Source of the DNA: Eleginops maclovinus
Taxonomy: Eukaryota > Chordata > Actinopteri > Perciformes > Eleginopidae
DNA: 64,000 nucleotides
Reading direction: 5' to 3'
Assembly: GCF_036324505.1 (NCBI RefSeq)
Contig: NC_086356.1
Coordinates: 14,493,244 to 14,557,243 of the forward strand
The position numbers and the translations under genes were made by a program. Of this stretch, positions 45,446 through 60,800 are shown one piece after another. The notes below the pieces were generated by a model that made no database searches, was not told the origin of the DNA, and saw only the letters and a list, made by a program, of their open reading frames with translations. The first letter of the stretch is position 1. Each line of letters begins with the position of its first letter.

Positions 45446-48400
45446 TGAATTATTGTAGGCCTATTTGTTTCTAGGTGGTGTGCATGCTAATTATTGACTG
45501 TCATTAAAACCTTAAATGTATATATTAAATGCAGCATGTGGTGGTACTGTATCAAACTTAGTAAAATAACTAGTGTTGTGTTTTTCTCTTTTATGCTACT
45601 TATTTACTTATTACTGATGCTTTTATCTGACTGACACATTAAGTAGGTGTAGTTACTATACAGATGAATGTTTTACATCAAGAAACACAAGTTCGAAAGG
45701 GAAATGCATACCTAGGATTATGACTTACTTTAAGTGCACTACTATTGCAATTCCTTAGTTACTTCAACATGTATGTTAAAGTTAAACGTTTTTTTCATCA
45801 GCTTTATAAATGACACACACATTGAACTGATTATTAACATATTAAGTCTTGACAATTAATGTTCTCTCTCAAGCCACTAATCATTTCAGCTCCACTAATG
45901 GCCGTTAGCATACAATTAATTACTTGGGACATGTTGTGGAATAATAATAATAATTTCCCTCTAAATTTAAATTATATGATGCTATTGCTGTAACAACTGT
46001 GCAAGTAACAGACTAGTCCCACAGTAAAATAGCTATCCAACCATAGAAATTACTCTTGGAAGTTAAAAACACAGCTTGCTGCTGAGGGATGTCTCATAAA
46101 TTATGATACATCCCCTCTGAAATGTACTTTTGCCCAAGTTTCATGTTGCACAAAATAGAAATGCTATAGCACAATAACCTCAAATGTGTCTCTAAGTACT
46201 TTAATAGTTGGGTGAATATACTTGGCTATAGTTCTTTACACAACTTGTGAGACATGGATTACAACCTGAGTAAGTCAAAACGTTACTACTGCCTGCTGCT
46301 AACATCTGTTGTTTATATTATACCAATATCTGACAGGTATTGAATTTGAATGTCATGAAAGAAGATAATACATCACATAGTGTAAGTGCACCACAGAGTA
46401 TTGCGTTGTGTGATGCATTCTGTGAACGAATAAAAAGAGCAGACAGCTATTAAGGTCTTTAGTGGATAAATCTCTTCTTTCGGAGAACTGTTTACAGCCA
46501 TGAACTTCAGTGCAATATTCATGTTGGATTATGTTTGATCTGAGGGAAATAAGTCTGCATTGTTTTTGAGCATGACTGAACTGATTACAGTCTGACAAAT
46601 TCCACATGGGAGGGCTTCCAATTTTAATGCAATATGCCGATGAAAGGTCACATTGATTTTACAAAAACAAAAGTAAAATCTTTCAGTCTTGTGGCAAATA
46701 AAGTGTAGTTGAAACCTGAATCTGAAGCAAGTCTCCCACATAAAATGGCACATTTGCTTATAATACTCTCCAGACCTTTTTTTGGACCTTTTGTTCCACA
46801 GGAGTATGCGGAACCTCTCGATTTATTTCCATACAGACAGCACTGTCATTATGTTAGCACAGTGATGTTCCTTTAGAAAAATGTGTCCGCATGTTGTACC
46901 TTCTTATCGATGCACAGTCTGGGCAGGGCTGCTGTTGGTTCTAAAGAACACATTGTGGTTATACATTTAGTTTCACGGTGTGCCTGTCTGGACTAAAATC
47001 CTGATCATTTAGTATCAGTTAGTCATCACTTAAGTAAACTGTAATCTGGTCAGTTGGAGGGCAAAAGGATGTGAGAGGTTTCCCTCTGATATAGAGCCCT
47101 ATCCTAGACTCCACGGACATGTGACACCTAATGCCTCCTGCGTAACAGTCAATAATCCCGCCATCGTTAAACCCAACCAGATTAAAGCAAATCCCTTATG
47201 AATTGATTTTTTTGTTTGTAGTTTTCATAAGCATATTAATGATGATATTATGATTCTCCATTTAGTTTTCTCTTCTGCTTATCTTTCAGTCAAGTGTGTG
47301 AGCAGATTGCAGAGCTGCAGTGGTCGGTACAGAGCAGAGTCAGGCATACTCTTATAGGGGAAGCAACAGTGTGTGGAACTCAGGCATGAAAACAAGTAAT
47401 TGTAATGTAATGGAATGAGAGTGAATGACCTCTGCATCCCGCTAAGCTGTGGAATCCTGAACCTTCTGTTACACGACATAAGCTTTTATTTTTCCACCAT
47501 ATAAAATATGAAAGAGATCTGAGGTAATTCTATTATGGCACTGCTACTGCTGCTAGGTCCTCCTGTAGTGGTATTACTATTCTAATGAAAAGACTAAAAA
47601 CTAGCCCTTGTTCTATTTTATTATGGCTTTTTTTGGATGTGAATACTAAATTCTCTTTTTTTCCCCTCAGGGAGGTTTGTCCAGGCCGAACCACAGAACA
47701 ACACTGCTGCAGAGAGGAAGACTTCAATGGGTGTGCAGGTGCTCCATGATTTACTCACACATTGTGTCTTTAATGCAGGCTCTGCAGAGTTCAATTTCAC
47801 ACGTTAGATCGACTATGAGCTTCTATTCAAGGTACAGTTTTATTTTCCAACTAAAATTCCCCAAATAATGGTTTTATAATCAAAATGCAAATACAAATCC
47901 CTCATTTTAGCATAATTTTTTAATCAGAAACGTAAATTGCAATGTATACACTTTCTTTCTAACTAGTTATCAGCCTACAATAACTCCTTTTTATGCTGTT
48001 GCGTGTCATCACATCTGGAACTCTCTCTCCATCTCCGAGGTCAAATGTTTCTTTTTACCATCTGTGGCATCTGTAATTCACATTGTGCCTTTTACCCAGC
48101 TCCTTACATGACACATGTCTTATGCAATCCTGATTTAATCTGGCATTGAGGTTGGACCAGTAGAGACTTTGTGAATTCTTTCTCTTTCTACCATCACAGT
48201 AGAAGATATCTGTAGGCACTTATACTGTGAGATTGTTGCAGATTCGTGCCACAATTCCTCAGATAGCCTATAAAGATGCTAAAGTCATGTTTACCTAAGC
48301 AGAATGTTATGAATTCATGAGCTTGCTGACTGACCGAATGAAATAGACCATTTTCAAGCAAGAACAAAACTTCAAGCAAATTGTGGCGTCAAGAGTTTCT

Positions 48401-51400
48401 ATTTGAGCAAAACAGCAAAACTAGAGGAAAGCCTTTTAAGGGTAAAAAAAGAATCGCATGTCAAAAAAATCACAAAAAGCCATCTGCGTGACCTGACACA
48501 GCCCTCATGTGGCAGGACCTGACCCCGCTGCTCTGACAGACGCTTTGCGGTGATCAAATGTTTTCCCGTGTCATCAGGAGGAAGTGTTATGGCACTGAAT
48601 GAACGGACAGATGTACAGATTTGGTGCAAAAGTAACCAACCGGAAAATAATAGTGGGCATGCTGACTGACCATGTGGCTGATGTTCAGACAGTCAAGCCA
48701 CATCAGCAAGGTTGCACAACTTTGAACCCATAGGTGCATTAAGTATTACATTAAGCTGCAGCATGATATGATCATAATTGAATATGTCCTATATCTAATC
48801 TCAACAGTGCTGTGACAGGTTGTTGGCATCATGCAATATCTCTACACATTTTAGATGGATTACCTTGATATTTAGTCATGGCAAAACAGTGTGTTCCTTA
48901 TTACTTTGGTGACTTTGGGACTTTTCCTCTAGCGCCACCATCTGTAAAATATTTCCCAGCTGTTACAGACCTTGTATCTTGCGCTATCATAAGGTCAGAT
49001 TTGAACTTTTTAATACTTTGATGACGAAACAAAACTAAATCAAAATTGTTTTTACTGCTAGTTTACACATTAAAAAAAATGATGATTAACTAACAAAATA
49101 TCAGCTGAAAATAAGCTTGTTAACACCTCATTGTGAGCCTGTTAGCAAGCTCAAATGAGCATTTAGCCCAAAGCACTGCAGTACCTTAGTACAGCATCAC
49201 AGAGCTGCTAGCATGCATGTAACCCTTTTAGTCTGGTTGGGAAGGGCTTAGTTTAGCCAAACCAAATGTACATGTTCTAATTCATGTTAAGATTTACATG
49301 ATTCTGTACATTTTTTAATTATGAATCAACCATTTAAATGTAAATATTTTTCAGTTGATATTCTGTAAAGTAGAAAGGCAGCTTAATCATGTGTCGGTGC
49401 TTCAGAGCTCCTTTAGATTCAGAAGTGGAAGCCCAGAGCCCTCGTTTCCGTGTGTTGTCATCCTCTAACTCACACCCTCTCCATTCGTATGCAACCGAGC
49501 GCGCCATGGCGATTTACGTAGCTGACGCGTGGCAGCCATTAATCAGGTGTTCGCCCGTGTCTGGGAGTGGTGATAAGACCGATGGTTGAGGGTGAATGTC
49601 GGTGGGGATGACAAAGCATTGATTTTTTCCCCTTTACAGTTCATTTGTCATATTGATTCAATTGATTTACATAACAAAGAGGCCAGGTGAGCTGGCTCTC
49701 TGTCTTCTTCTCTCTCTTTCGCATTGTGTGTGTTTGTGTGTATTCTGTGCTCAGATGCTTCACTAGAAAGTTTCTGTTTGTCATCCTGACGTTGGAGGAA
49801 AAGCTATTTCTGGATCAGTTGTTTGCTTCTGGCTCTGATGTAGAATCCCAGAGGTTTTATTGACCAAAAAGGAAACTGTTTGGTTATTTGACATAGTACT
49901 GGCCAAACCTCAGATGACGTGAGCACAATGACCTCATAGGGAAAATCAATTCTTATTATTAGACAAGTGAGTTATTCATCGATGTTAAATTAAAGTAGAC
50001 AGAGAGTATTCTATTATTCATCGTATATTATTTTCTCTCATTCAATTTCTGCCTCACCTGAAGCCAGCATTTACAAAGCCCTCAGTTAGTTTTTTGTTTT
50101 GTAAGAAAGAAATCCAGATAAAGCTGTGTCTATTTTTCCTCTGGCGTGACTTTATAGAAGACTGACCTCTGTGTGGATAGTGCCCATTTCAAACCGCGCC
50201 ACTTCAATCAATGACAATCACTGTCTTCTCCTCTTTGTTGATTCTCTGTCGTAGCAAGTGGTGCTTATAACAAGTGTGAAAGCCTCAGTTCAGTTCAGGT
50301 CTTCTATCTCCTGCAAGAGGAAAGTCTTTCTGCTGCATAAAACACAACACAACACAAACACGACATAACACAATCACGATAGTAAGAGAATTGAATACAT
50401 TAAAAGGGCTGGTTATGAAAGCAAGGAAATTGCAAAAATCATAAATGGTTCCTCATTTTCTGCAACCGTAATCCCCAACCAGATAGGAAAGGATGTTAAA
50501 TTCATTTAAAGAGGGGATGATATGCATTTGCTCTGTTGCTATTTAGCTTGCTGTTTTAACTAGCTACCTAAAAATCTCTTAACACAATTGATTCTTCTGA
50601 ATCTGCATACTAACAAATCCGTTTTAGGGTCAGGATTGATTCTATGTTGGGTCCGTACAAATAATTTACAAACCATTACATGACCTTTCAGAAAAACACA
50701 GTGTTTGATATACTGTAACAATAGTCTGAGGAGCTGGGACGGATTTTTGTGTTCAGTCAATAAGCGTGTCTTGGCGAGGGATCACCACTGTACTTTAAAA
50801 CGTCACTGAACACCGATCCATTTATTGACTCATTTTTTGTGACTCAAACCAACACCAACTCATTTACGAATCCCAGCAATCGCCTGCCATTGTGCTAACA
50901 TCTGCGGAATAGAGAGGAGTGACACATCCCTGTGGGGAGCGACTGCCGGAGAGAATGGCATTTACCAAACTCTCTGAGGTTCTCTGACTCTATTCAAAAA
51001 ATCTTAACATCAAAACTGAAAGGATGCAGCAGATAGTGCATGTTGCTTTACATGAATACTTGTTGTGCCATCAAGATGCATTGAGAGATAATAAAGATAC
51101 GTTGAGTTGAGTCAGCCACCCTTTTTTGTGGTGGATTCTTTTGTAAGAGCTCCTATATGTTATTTATTTCAAGCTTTCTTCTCAATTTTTGCGACTCCGA
51201 TTTGTCAAAGAATATGCTGCTTCATCATGAAACATAGGACTACAGGTGATACTGAGAGGACCTGTAATGCTAGTCCAGCATCCAGTTACATTTTCTGCTG
51301 CGTTGCACTTTGCACAGCAAACGACCGTCTCCATCTCAAAGGACATTCATTTTGACGTTAGATAAAATAAGTACTTTTAAAACAAGAAAGTGTCATGACG

Positions 51401-53948
51401 AAGGCATAATTGGACCCGTTTAGTTTTTTTATTGTATCCAGACCGAGCATTAGGGAACTGACAGTGTTTCCGTCAGGTGACTCAGTGTTTATAATGCCTC
51501 TTATCCCTGTAATTCCAACATTAAATCACTGTTGTTTGAATACTTGAGAGTAGCTTTTCAGTCTGTTTTTGATTCTCTCTTGTGATTGGTCAATATATGT
51601 ATTTCATTTCCTATCATAATCATCTTTATAATGGCCACTTATTCAGAGACAATCACACACATTCTATAACAGATACATCCTAAAGTCACTTGATTGACAG
51701 ATCTGGGTAATGAAAAATGTGCGTGTAAAATTGGTTCCAAATATAATTTCAAGTGGCATTAAAAGAACTTTAAAAAGCCTTACATGTATTCTGCCTATAG
51801 CTATAGGAACTGTAACATAGGTACGTTCAATCATGTCTTGTGTTCCTTCCCTGATTTTGCTTTCAGTTGCATATTAGCTGGAAACCTTGTGGCTGGTGTG
51901 TCTTAATTAGAACATATGTAAATACAGAGTTAATTTGGGCATCAGGCTCAATCTCCCTGCTAACAAAGCATGCAGAAACCAGCAGTAACTGGGGATGTAT
52001 CCACAGGTGGACGGCAGAAGCTGTTGCAGTGTGATTGCACAGGAAGCGACAGCCACTGAGATTGCGTTTAAATAGACTTTTCCGTCTGTAATGGCACTGC
52101 ACAAATTCAGCCGAGACATGAGCAGGTCAGAACACAGCACCACTTAAGTTGTCAGGCTGGAGATGCTCTTCTGGCTTGTCTCAGCACTTAAACACTCTGT
52201 TTAGAAGTTTCTGAGGACTGTTCAGTCACGCTGAACACTGTCGGCATAATATTTGAAGCACCCAACACAGGTTATCTTTTCCTTACGTAAAATAATATGG
52301 TATTCAGACGTTTGACATGCCAGGTGAATGATGCAACTACCAAAAAAAAAAGGAAAACGAGGCAAACCAAGACCTGAATCCATCAGAGCCTTTTGATTGA
52401 ACTATATTCAAACATCCCTATAATAAAAAAGCAAATTAGAGAATTATTTTGTCTCAGAATATATTCAAATACATCGCGAAAATGTCTCTCATAAGGAGTA
52501 TCATCGTTTTATCTCTCCTGTGTATTTTTCATGTCCACTGTCCCTTCAGCAAGTTTGTATTCTTATGATTCAAAGTACTATTCTGTTGTTGTCAACCACA
52601 TTTAGCTGCTTTATTTCTTTTAGAGAAAAAGTGGGCTGAAATAACAGGCTGAAAATAAACCACAAAATGATAAAGATAGAAAATGAACTGAATGACAAGA
52701 GGAAAGTCCATCAAGTTAAATTTACAAACACACAAAAAAACAATGCTGCAAAACAGATTCCCTTTTACTTCACCTGGACCTACTTTTTGTTTTGTGTACA
52801 TTTAACAGCACCTCCAATACTGCTAATACCTTTTTTTGTAATATCAGAAGTGCAAAACGTACTTTGTTCTGCACAGCAGTAAAGTGACCATAACGTAAGT
52901 CCCGGTCAAACTCATGCATGACTATACACAAGAATGTCAAGAAATATAAAATTTGTTTTATGAAAATGGTATCTTTCTTTTTGTGTATAATGAATCAAGA
53001 GAACGGCCACACTGAGAGAAACCCCCCCAGGCTGGATGCTGTGGACCATAAACTCTCGTACTTCCGACATCAGTCATCCGTAGTACCACGAAGAGAGCGT
53101 ATGCCCTCAGTCCATCCCTACCATAAGTCAACTTTTGATGCCAAATTAAATTCTGACGAACAGATGAATGGAGGTTTTTTTGCTGACCTGGTGAAAGTCA
53201 TTCATGCATTTCTCTCCTGGTGGCGGATTTAGTGCAACACTCTGTACCATTGCCTCAGTCTAATTCAAGTTGCACCTTTTCAGTTTGTGTGAAGCTTAAT
53301 TCTTGCATTCCTATTATTTATCTTAACTTGTTTTATCAAATAACTTGTAACATGGAGAATAATACATTTTCACTCGTTCCATGGAATGTGCTTCTTTTTA
53401 TTTCTCCCTCTCCTCTCTTTCTCCTCTGTCTCTTTCTATCATGTTAGGAATTTCATCACCACGCTCTGTCCTTGAGCCTGGCTCACCTGTAACTAAATTA
53501 GCTCAAAGAAATGTGCAGGTACTAAAACCAATTCATGTATTTCCTCAGTTAATGGTCCTCAGGTTGACCGACAGACCCACATGTCTAAGATGGACCTTTT
53601 CTGTATCACTGTTGAGAAATTCACGAGTTTAAAGCAGCAACAGTCAGAATGAAAGCAGGTACAGATTCACAAGAGGATAATAAAATGAAAAATAACATTA
53701 TATAAGTAACTGTTAAAACGAGATATCACAACAAGGTAACACGTTGATAATTTGAATGAACCTATGTATACATGTTTGTGTTTGGGTTATTAAATATATT
53801 CACATGTATGTGTGCAGATGAGAGTGCAGGTCAAAGTCATTTGTACAACTTGTGCAGATCTAAGGAAAGGTTGTGAATGTACAGTAAGGGTTACTCTGTG
53901 GCGATGTCCTGTTTACTGTTTGTGAGAGAAACAGGTGAACTTTATAGA
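45446..53948. other. intergenic, no gene seen
   Basis: AT-rich sequence without recognisable exons. The segment at 49380-49700 is GC-richer, unique-looking and contains homeodomain-type ATTA sites, so it could be a conserved element. No named repeats are found here. Confidence 0.55.
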
Positions 53949-54050
53949 TTTATTTTATTTTATTTAACCTTTATTTGACAAAGAATGTTCCCAGCAAAAT
54001 TCTGAATCTCTATTACAAGGGAGTCCTGGTCTACAAAGACAAAATTAAAG
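53949..54050 (+). repeat. short relic of a dispersed fish repeat
   Basis: It contains TTTATTTAACCTTTATTTGA, CTCTATTACAAGGGAGTCCT and GGTCTAC, resembling the TTTATTTAACC...AAGGGAGACCTGG repeat widespread in teleosts. A relative is at 28155-28225. Confidence 0.5.
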
Positions 54051-57000
54051 TTGAAGATGAATTAACAAACAACAGAATAAACAGAAAAATAAATCCTTAG
54101 AAAATAGATAAAGACAAATTGTGTTTACTGTTTTGGTTTGTTTTCATTCGCTTATTTCATAATGCCTGTGCCTTTGGGTTGTTAAACCTCATTTGCTGCG
54201 TAGTGAAGGTAAGATAAAAACACCGTACTGTACTAGCTCAGAAATTCAGTTAGGTCCATTTCCTGGTCCCTCTCAGCAGATCACCTGAATTATTACTGTC
54301 CAAAGAGCACAGCAAATTATGCCACTGAAAGATGCATTAATAAATGATAAAGCAGCAAATGTGAGCGTCAGTGTTATGCAATCTCTCCCTACCAGTATTA
54401 TGTGTGTGTGCATGGGTGTGTGTACAGTGAATGTGAGCGAGATGACCATGTGGCGGAGGTGAGAGCGAGGGAGCGAAGAGGCAAAGACTCCAATGACTAG
54501 ACGTATCCATATTGATGATGAATTTACCGCCACCGTCTCTCCGCATTGACCTGAGAGTTACTGTTTGATGCATAATTAAAATGTTCGAGGGCTTCAAGTG
54601 GTCTGAACAATATATACGATATGAGAGGAGTTTGATATGTAATGCTTTAATGACATAAAGTAAATGCATATATATATACATATATACATGCATAGGTAAC
54701 ACTGGCACTTGTTAAGGGTGCTCATCCAGTAGAGGTAGAAACAGCATGTACTGCACAACACAAGTATCCATGGAGAGCCATGTGTGGAGTGTGAAAAGGG
54801 CTTCTGAATGTTGTTTATGCACATCAAGTAAGCAGCCAGTTGGTTAAGCATGTGTCACGCTGTGGGCCTCTCTGTTAATGGTGTTGCTCACATCTCCTCA
54901 GGACCACAATGCATCACCTCACATCCGAGTTAGCAATTATTACTTTGTGGCCACAGTCATTTGTACAAGAACAGTTGGAGTGTAAAGCATCGCATGAGCG
55001 GATGAAGAACTATTGGCAGTAATTGTATGCAGTCCCATGGGGTGTAACTGTGACAATGTACAGTAGATCCAGGTCGCTTTGCACTCTCCTCTGAGTGTAA
55101 TAATATTGCCCTTTGTCATTATGCTCCAGTTGTTGCATCAAACTATTAGTTGATGAGAGGTGGGCCCTAGCTCTAGTTCAACTACTAATTGTTATTTTAG
55201 CCAAATATACACATGTTATTACACGTCTTTGTGGAATAATCCATTGTGATTGATCAGTTATGTTATTTTAAAGTTGCTTTATACACAGTTCGATCTCAAC
55301 ACAGCAAGTGGACTATTTTTTTCTGTGAAATAATTTTTAAATGACTAAAATAATTCAAATTAATATTCCAGTTTGATGAAATACTTAAGATTACATTTAC
55401 ATTTGCATTGATAAGATTGGCCCCATATGAGGGAAGTCATACTACAGTTGAGCATATACCATGTTTGTTTCTGGAAAATTATAGTGTGAGGGCTAATGTC
55501 ACTTCCATCCCAAATTACGTCCCCGCCCACTTTCAGGGGAAAATAATGCATTCGAGCCAGGCGGAAAATAATTCTTCATGTCTTAATATATTGCATCTCA
55601 AACAACAAATAAAGTTAGGGTTTCTTTACTTCCTCTACAGAAAAAAGGAACAGTAAAAGAAACGATCTAATTCAGAAATCACAAATTCAGTGTAAGCCTG
55701 CTGCCTGCTACCTGCCATCGATCCTCACATATTCCTAGAATTGTAAAAACAAAGCTGTCTGACCGTCTATTTGACACGATTTTCATATTTTTGGAAGTTA
55801 TCTCGGCATTTTGGAATGAGGGCGCACGCCGAAGGTAAGAGGGCAGAGCACCCCTGTTAGCCAGTTTAGACAAAACCCTGTATACTATATGTCAAAGGGC
55901 CCCAATCTTGGGTCAGTACCCCCACCAGCTGGGGGTTGTGAGATTATCATCAAGATAAGAAAGACTTATTCTCTTTTATCCTTCCCATAATTCTCTGTAG
56001 TACATTATGTTTAGCGCTAATCAGCAAACGCTTGCATGCTTAACGAACAAACTGCACATTATTTTTGAATTGTGGATTTCTGTATTACTTTTGAACTGAT
56101 TTTAACTGTTGTACTTCAAATAGTGATGAGGGTCGCTGGTAAAAAAATAAAGCCTTGGATCCATAACTTCATCAAAAGGTGACATGCAGACTTTTTGTCC
56201 CCATATAATTCTTTCCAATTATAGTGAATGAGAGTAACCAAAATGTCCCCAAAGGCAGAGAAAAGCTCATTCCAGTTTTCCATAAGCTACACAACACTTT
56301 CGTCACAAATTTATTCAAACTTGTAAATGCGGTAGACTATACGCCCGGTGGCCGGGGGACCTCATTGACATTGCAACAGGAAATACAGCGAGTCAACTTT
56401 GAAGTTCTGGCACTCTGCTTGTCATTATTTTATAATGGGCATTGTTGTTCAGGTTCAAAGCGTTATTCCTCGATGTATTCTTGCCTGGTTCCTGGCTGTC
56501 TTGTGTAAGAATCGACAACATGGTAAAACAGAAAGCTTGTTTATCAGAGTTTAAATTCAAGGGAATCTTTTGATGCATTTACACAACAACAAGGGTTAGC
56601 AAATAATAAATAAACTCAAGATGGGGAGAGAAGGAATTTCAACAACATACATTTGTGTGAGTTGAAGCAAGTTTTCCTGTTGTTTTCATTCTGTTTCTCC
56701 TCTTTGTGTGACAGAGATTGTAAAGCTGCATTAGGACCACAGATAATCGCCGATCAAGGTCAGTCGTTGTGAATTGAGACTAAAATATCAGTGTATCTGT
56801 TCTGCAAGATGCCAGAGATTATTTACAGTTAAGATGTCCTCAAGGATGGAAATGTGCATCCCAAAGCAGTGAGAGTGCTGTGGCTGCAGCTGGCTGATGG
56901 GAAAACCTTATCAGTATGTCACAGGGATGTGTGTCATGTGTGTTTGTGTGTGTGTCTGTCGGGGTTGTACTGGAAATGAGGTAGATCATCTTCATCACAA

Positions 57001-57767
57001 CTGAACTGTGGCTATTTGTACAAAAAATAGCCTACATTTGTGTTTGATGATAAAATGGAGGTTAAGCTCATACTCAAAGTCAAATTTGTACAAATCCCAA
57101 AGACTGTGGCACAGCTGGACGGAAACACACACTGTGAGACCAATAATAATTTAGAGCTGTAGCCAACACCTACGCAGTCAGATTGACTTTGTAATTCCTT
57201 CTATCACAACTGTTGCCACCATTCTGACATTTAAAATGTATGACTAACCAATAAGTGACATTTCTGAAGGGTAAATGAATCAAATAAGCTTGCTGACTGT
57301 GGTCTATGATTGACACCTTGGCCAGCAAACATCAATCTAATGAGCTTTCGGACCGGTCAGTCGGACAGCAGAAGAGTGTTTCATTACACCAAATGAGAAA
57401 GAGTGCATAATGTTGATCAAGTAGACGAATATCTGATGAGGAAGAATCTGATTCAGTAGCTGTTAAGTGCAAACCTGTCATAGGGATTTGGCAGTAATTA
57501 TATTATCGGGTGTTTGGAAGTGTTATTGATGAGAGCTGCCCGTTACTGCTGAGATTTCAAGCCTTCTATAAAAGAAGTGCAGTGATGGATTTAGAAACAT
57601 CTCTCCCACAGACATGTCATGGGTAAACTCAAAAAACCTCAATATTAAAGCCTACAATGAAATCTAGAGAAGTGGTTTATCGTTTTAAAAAGTGATTGGT
57701 ATGAATTGCCCGCAATCAGAAGCAATATGTAGGCACATTATGCCCACCTAAACCAACATTCAAAGTC
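54051..57767. other. intergenic, no gene seen
   Basis: AT-rich sequence. A stretch near 55890-55950 (GGGCCCCAATC...CCAGCTGGGGGTTGTGAG) looks like a known fish repeat fragment but is too short to define. The segments 56700-56930 and 57240-57560 look unique and may be conserved elements. Confidence 0.5.
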
Positions 57768-57870
57768 AAGGTCAAAAGTCCACTTTATTGTCAAAGTTTC
57801 CACATGTGTTATACATACAGAACATTGAAATACCGTTTCTGACAGTCCCACAGTGCAAATATAAAAGAAC
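57768..57870 (-). repeat. LINE 3'-end relic, antisense
   Basis: CCACTTTATTGTCAAAGTTT is followed by ACATACAGAACATTGAAAT and CGTTTCTGACAGTCCCACAG. This resembles the antisense 3' end of fish LINEs (CTTTATTGTC...GAAATTACGTTTCTC...CCCAC). Only the terminal about 100 bases are present. Confidence 0.5.
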
Positions 57871-60800
57871 ATATAACATAAAAACAGAAGAGCGTAGAAA
57901 AAAACAGAAGATACCAACTTTTGATGTCCCTGACTGATTTCTTTAACAATTCATTTGGAGGTCTTGTAGATCACCCGTTCTTCCACCAGCTTTAAACATA
58001 AACATAAAGAACCTAACATTGTTTTTTCAGCTTTATACTTCCTGACTTTTTATTATTTTTTGAGGGATTGCTTATACATTGGGAATCAACACTTCTGTGT
58101 GGGGTGTCCGTGACCCCAGCTGTAAATCTGCAATTAATACAATGGATTTTCTTATGCTCTATATCTTTGATTGGTTTTCAGAACATTTCATCCAGCACAA
58201 AACCTACCCAGTTAGTATGGAGTTTTACCTAAAGACTATAAAGAGGTCTTATTTACCCCATATAAGTCGCATCACTATCGAATGACAGGCTTTAGTTATT
58301 TAGTTCAGAATTTGTTTTTGTGAATTTACATGTAGGCCTATACATTTACATAAACCGTATATAAAAATGATGGAAGAAATGTTTTCCTGTTTAGAGGAGA
58401 ACTTTGTATGTTTATTCTGCTTGAATCATTATGACACATACAGATATGGGGTTTATAGATCCTCAAACATGTAAGAACTTTTAAAGAAAACCCATAAAGG
58501 TCAGGTTGAGTTCATACTTACACACACAGACTCTCATTACACTCCTTTGTACCATAGGTATCTCAGCAACACACAGTGAACATCAGGAGTCATTTGATGC
58601 ACAAAGAAATATAAAAAGTATATGGAAGTATATGACAAGTAAATTATACAATGTAGGCTTCAATGCAGTATATAAGACAAAAAGGCAGACAGGGAAGTAG
58701 TTTATCCGGAGGCAATATCCTCTCCCTTTTGTTTACAGGTTGCCAGGAGTGATCAGTGTTACAGTGAAAGGGGCACCTCTGCATTGAGTCTACACGGAAC
58801 TGTTCCTACACGTCAACCCACACTCACCTGACACCCGTGTGAACAGATCCAAACAAGCCAGTGTGTGAGATCGGTTCACACAAAACTTCCTGATTTGTAA
58901 TGTTCAGGTAAAGGCTGCTCAGTAGAAAATCAATGATGACTGTCACCGCTGCAAATTCAGCTTTCCTGTGACAGTGAACGGAAACTAATGGGTATGAAAA
59001 TAGCCTTCAAGCTAAACACAATATGACTCGGTGTACTGGGGCATGTTGCCACGACCGGCCTATAAATTCACTGATACCCAGGGCCAATTCTGCCTAATGC
59101 TTCAGAACTAATGTAAATGATGATGAGCGGTATTACCAGACCTGCGCTACTCCTGATCACCTGAGCCCAGGGAAGCTATTATCTTGAGATGGCAAAAGTT
59201 GAGAAAAGATGAAGAGAAAATTGTAGAAACACTTTAGGAGGATATTAGAGAGATAGATTATTTGTCATCATCATTGCTTAAACAAAAAACGAGTTCTGCC
59301 TGGACTACTACAACAGAAACGTCTGCCTAGAGAAACGTACAGTGTATGGTTGTAGTTATTGTAATTATATTTTTGTAAAATCCTCACACGTTATTTTAGA
59401 CCTTAATTTCACTACTGCAAATGGTATTCGAATAGAAATAATCCCTTTTTTATTTCCGTTTATCCTGCACGGGTTGCCTACGGATTTACCATCTGTTCCA
59501 ATGCTGTATGTTTCAGTGCATCCAGATCAAGAAATATGCTGCAAATTCCCAACAAAACTAAGCCAACTGTTCTGTCATGCATTAAACTGAAGGTTATCGA
59601 ATCAGCACTTAAATCAGAGGTTATGCTTTGGTTTGGTCTGTTTGCTTTTTATGTGGAGGATTATTGAAAAACTGCAGGCCTGATTGACATGAAATGTGGT
59701 TGAAGGATGAAGTATAGGCAAGAACTATTTTAGATTTTAGAGCCGATTTCAATTGCCGGGCTTAAACATGCAATATTTTCCTCATATGGAAACGGTCATG
59801 GCTGAGGTCTGAGTTCTCTGCGTTGCCATTGAGTTTAATGACAATGTTTTTGTTACCGACACATTCTTTGTCACAGAGGGCAGTAGACTTATTCCAGTAA
59901 TATTCCTGTCATCATGTAGCAGTACAAAGCTGTAGCTACAAGGTATGTTAGTTCTGACAACCGTTTTGAAAAGACTTATTGTTCTCACAGGAGGCAGAGG
60001 GAACTTGAGCGAGGGTCTATTAAAGAGTGAATGGCAAAACCAGGGCAAGTGATTTCCATCCAAATTACATCTCACCAGTCCACTGCTGACTTGATTTCCC
60101 AATATAATACACGTTATCACACACTAAATATAACATGTTCAAAAACTTGTTGCAATCCAAACCTGGCAAGATTTCACAGCATCATGCCAACACATTATCA
60201 AAGATGACTTGTTGGTTTCTGCACACACAGAAAAAAAGTCTCTAAACCTCAGTAAATACCCAGATTGAGACACGTATTCCTAACATTTTCAAAGAATGCA
60301 TCTGAAACTTGAATAATGTTGGCACATCCCACAAGTATGTATCTGAAAATGCCACAGGCCTTATTCAGAATATAACTTCAGAATTATTTTACATGACCTG
60401 TATGTAAATCTGAATATCATATTCAGAAAAACTGATTATTAGTCTGCATGTAAACATAGTCTGTGAAGATCTGTATCTGGTAGGAGGATGGAGAGGAAAG
60501 GCAGTGGTCTATACATGTATGCGTGTGTTTGCATGTGTGTGTGTTTCAGGGCCAGGCAGTAAAAATGAGCCTGGAGACCAAGAGGAGGGGGAGAGACATA
60601 ATTGGCGGGAGGGGCAGTGAAATGTGGCCGTCCCAAGGACACAGCACTGAGGTTAGATTTATTGATCGCAGCACTGCCGAGGAGGCACGTGACATGTACT
60701 GTATCAGAAGGAAATTCCAATCCCACCATAACTATTCGTTTTTCTGTATAGTAATCGACGGGGGGAGTGCTTTCTGTCAGCTTAGTCCAGATTTGGTTTC

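Noticed and set aside
47660..47800. Strong acceptor-like TTTTTTTCCCCTCAG followed by an open frame
   Set aside because: The frame has no recognisable protein content and no partner exon nearby; T-rich tracts with AG are frequent in this AT-rich region.
52918..53232. 104-residue + strand open frame with a charged, protein-like middle
   Set aside because: No known family recognised, no exon partners, and comparison from memory with the HCN1-region gene PARP8 gave no match.
60550..60651. Exon-like segment between TTTCAG and GTTAGA
   Set aside because: The acceptor follows a TG-rich rather than pyrimidine-rich tract, the donor is weak and the translation matches nothing I know.
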